From JAAZFF01 sp964405775 (GTDB lineage Bacteria; Verrucomicrobiota; Kiritimatiellia; RFP12; UBA3636): a stretch of DNA of 15,926 nucleotides. Below, one piece after another: positions 14,833 to 15,926 of this stretch. The stretch is taken from assembly GCA_964405775.1 (NCBI GenBank), contig CAYOPG010000051.1, positions 1 to 15,926 on the forward strand, given 5' to 3'. The position numbers and the translations under genes were made by a program. The notes under the pieces are model-generated. The model made no database searches and was not told the DNA's origin. It was given only the letters and a program-made list of their open reading frames with translations. The stretch's first letter is position 1. The number at the start of each line of letters is the position of its first letter.

Positions 14833-15765
14833 TTATTCCTCTATTTCTTCCAAAGACTCCAGCTCTTCTAATGCTTCGAGAAGGCTCTCATCTTCGATGA
14901 CTTCTAAGTCTCCGCCGCTGTCACCATCAGATTCGAACATACCGGATATGGCAAGCGTCAATAGCGGCAACATGAACGCCTGACCAAGTTCCTCCACGTC
15001 ATCCGCGTTCTTGGCTTGCTTGATCGCCGTTTTTAGCATTGCGGAAACTCCCAGAAGCTGTTGTTTCACCTCGGGTTTGAACTCATCGATTTCATTTATC
15101 GACTTAAGCACTTCCGCTATACCTTCATCCCAGCCCTTAGCCATGGATTCCGGCACCCAAGCATCCTCGACCTTTATAAAGTGTATGTCAGTTTCTTCGT
15201 CGTCTTCATCCACTAAAACCGCGACCACGCTCTCATTCTCTTCCTCGGAAACGCTTTTCATCTTGGCTCCCACAGCATCTCCTAGTGTAGCCGCAATCCC
15301 GGCAAGCCCGGATGTTTTAAGAATCTTCTCAACGTTGCCGGACTTGAACATGTCAAGAGAAAGTTCCGAACCGATTTTCTTCAGCATCGGCGCCGCTTTC
15401 TTGAAGTATCCGATCATCTCTTTTTCATCCACTTTTGAATCTTCTGCAACGTCCATTGCTTCTACGAGAACGTCGGCCTTGACCTCAACGAGATCTGCAA
15501 ATTCAGCAATCAGAGACTGGGCTTCCTTCCAAATATCGGCATCCATCTTATCGCCGAAAGCCTTTGCAACCTTCTCAACGTCCTTCTTATAGGAGGCTGG
15601 CAGTAACTTGTATGCATCGCCCACGCGGCCATCAATGAAAGCCCCCACCATCTCCGAAACAGCCCCTTCGGGCGTTGCAGGGGCGCCGGACTTATCGCGG
15701 AACAGGAAAACCCCAGCAACCGCAACCACAACTAATATTGCAACGACCAATAGAGTACGCTTCAT
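14833..15765 (-). CDS. Membrane-anchored acidic protein of unknown function
   Basis: This 310-residue protein is not recognised as a named family. It starts MKRTLLVVAILVVVAVAGVFLF, a basic start plus one hydrophobic segment (about 4-22), then RDK and a long soluble part, so it is probably held in the inner membrane with the body outside the cytoplasm. The first soluble part (TPEGAVSEMVGAFIDGRVGDAYKLLPASY) resembles small repeat-like domains seen in other secreted proteins of unknown role. The middle is largely helical. The last 33 residues are strongly acidic (GDSGGDLEVIEDESLLEALE and on to EEIEE). The ATG at 15765 is preferred over a TTG at 15789 because it gives a proper signal anchor. The upstream sequence is purine-rich but has no clear Shine-Dalgarno. 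The GH35 gene follows after 61 bases, so they may be cotranscribed. Confidence 0.75.
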   Translation of the reverse strand: MKRTLLVVAILVVVAVAGVFLFRDKSGAPATPEGAVSEMVGAFIDGRVGDAYKLLPASYKKDVEKVAKAFGDKMDADIWKEAQSLIAEFADLVEVKADVLVEAMDVAEDSKVDEKEMIGYFKKAAPMLKKIGSELSLDMFKSGNVEKILKTSGLAGIAATLGDAVGAKMKSVSEEENESVVAVLVDEDDEETDIHFIKVEDAWVPESMAKGWDEGIAEVLKSINEIDEFKPEVKQQLLGVSAMLKTAIKQAKNADDVEELGQAFMLPLLTLAISGMFESDGDSGGDLEVIEDESLLEALEELESLEEIEE

Positions 15766-15783
15766 TTTTATTCTTTCTTTTTG

Positions 15784-15800
15784 ACGCAAATAACTTGCGT
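15784..15800. repeat. Short inverted repeat in the leader of the acidic membrane protein gene
   Basis: ACGCAA (15784-15789) and TTGCGT (15795-15800) are exact reverse complements around five bases, ending 18 bases before the ATG at 15765. It could be an operator or a small mRNA hairpin, but with 6-bp arms chance is possible. Confidence 0.3.
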
Positions 15801-15821
15801 CCGGATATTTGTTTAGTTAAA

Positions 15822-15842
15822 AGCGCCAAACTGGCTGGCGCT
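15822..15842 (-). terminator. Probable intrinsic terminator of a gene beyond the right edge
   Basis: On the minus strand a perfect 7-bp stem (AGCGCCA, 7-base loop, TGGCGCT) ends in a run of four T residues, counting the last stem base. It lies 9 bases after a TAG that closes a minus-strand frame entering from the edge and 57 bases before the acidic protein gene. The short T-tract makes it a moderate terminator. Confidence 0.5.
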
Positions 15843-15851
15843 ACATTATTG

Positions 15852-15926
15852 CTACGGCATCACAGGCTGAGGCGCAGTCCTCGATTCAGAACCTGGCACC
15901 TGATTGACTCCTCTTGATGTACTCGG
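15852..15926 (-). CDS. Possible C-terminal end of a minus-strand gene (partial)
   Basis: A minus-strand frame open from the window edge ends at TAG 15854-15852 with the tail STSRGVNQVPGSE followed by SRTAPQPVMP. The terminator-like hairpin begins 9 bases further on, which suits a gene end. However, the other two minus frames are also open from the edge for 12 and 21 codons (one ends YIKRSQSGARF at 15886), so the frame cannot be decided from 75 bases. No function can be given. Confidence 0.25.
   Translation of the reverse strand, partial: PSTSRGVNQVPGSESRTAPQPVMP

Noticed and set aside
15011..15592. A 193-codon plus-strand open frame rich in serine and threonine
   Set aside because: It is the reverse-strand image of the acidic, Glu/Asp-rich membrane protein gene; its composition (runs of Ser) is what such a shadow gives and no ribosome-binding site or domain is seen.

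Overview
The window looks like chromosomal DNA from a bacterium of the PVC superphylum, most likely Lentisphaerota, Kiritimatiellota or a relative. This is inferred from gene style: a lone Lentisphaera-type prepilin with an FTLIELLVVIAILGIL leader, several large glycoside hydrolase-like proteins mixed with a Gfo/Idh/MocA oxidoreductase, and an AmmeMemoRadiSam radical SAM protein, which is common in anaerobes. No rRNA, tRNA, CRISPR array, insertion sequence or phage gene was seen.

Layout: positions 1-3173 are plus strand and hold a promoter, a single prepilin gene, a double hairpin terminator and priA (primosomal helicase). Everything from 3185 to the right edge is minus strand and converges on priA with 11 bases between the stops. 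Reading the minus strand from right to left: a possible gene end and terminator at the edge; a membrane-anchored acidic protein of unknown function; GH35 beta-galactosidase, SGNH/GDSL esterase and GH42-like hydrolase (24-base gap, then a 1-base TAATG overlap); a 200-base regulatory gap with promoters; radical SAM protein AmrS, a secreted glycosidase-like protein and a DUF167 protein, joined by two ATGA overlaps; a 190-base gap with a probable -10 box; and a Gfo/Idh/MocA oxidoreductase followed by an (alpha/alpha)-toroid lyase-like protein that is split by a frameshift.

How the parts may work together: the GH35, SGNH and GH42-like enzymes lack visible signal peptides and look like an intracellular module that removes ester groups and galactosyl-type sugars from imported oligosaccharides. 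The oxidoreductase plus toroid protein may process a released or modified sugar. No transporter, SusC/D pair, sulfatase or regulator is present, so uptake and control must be encoded elsewhere. Substrates are not deducible from this sequence.

The oddest points are the frameshift in the toroid gene, a GH35 gene with no usual start codon upstream of its first conserved strand, a priA start only four bases after a terminator T-tract, and a glycosidase-like protein with apparently lost catalytic residues that is translationally coupled to a radical SAM enzyme.
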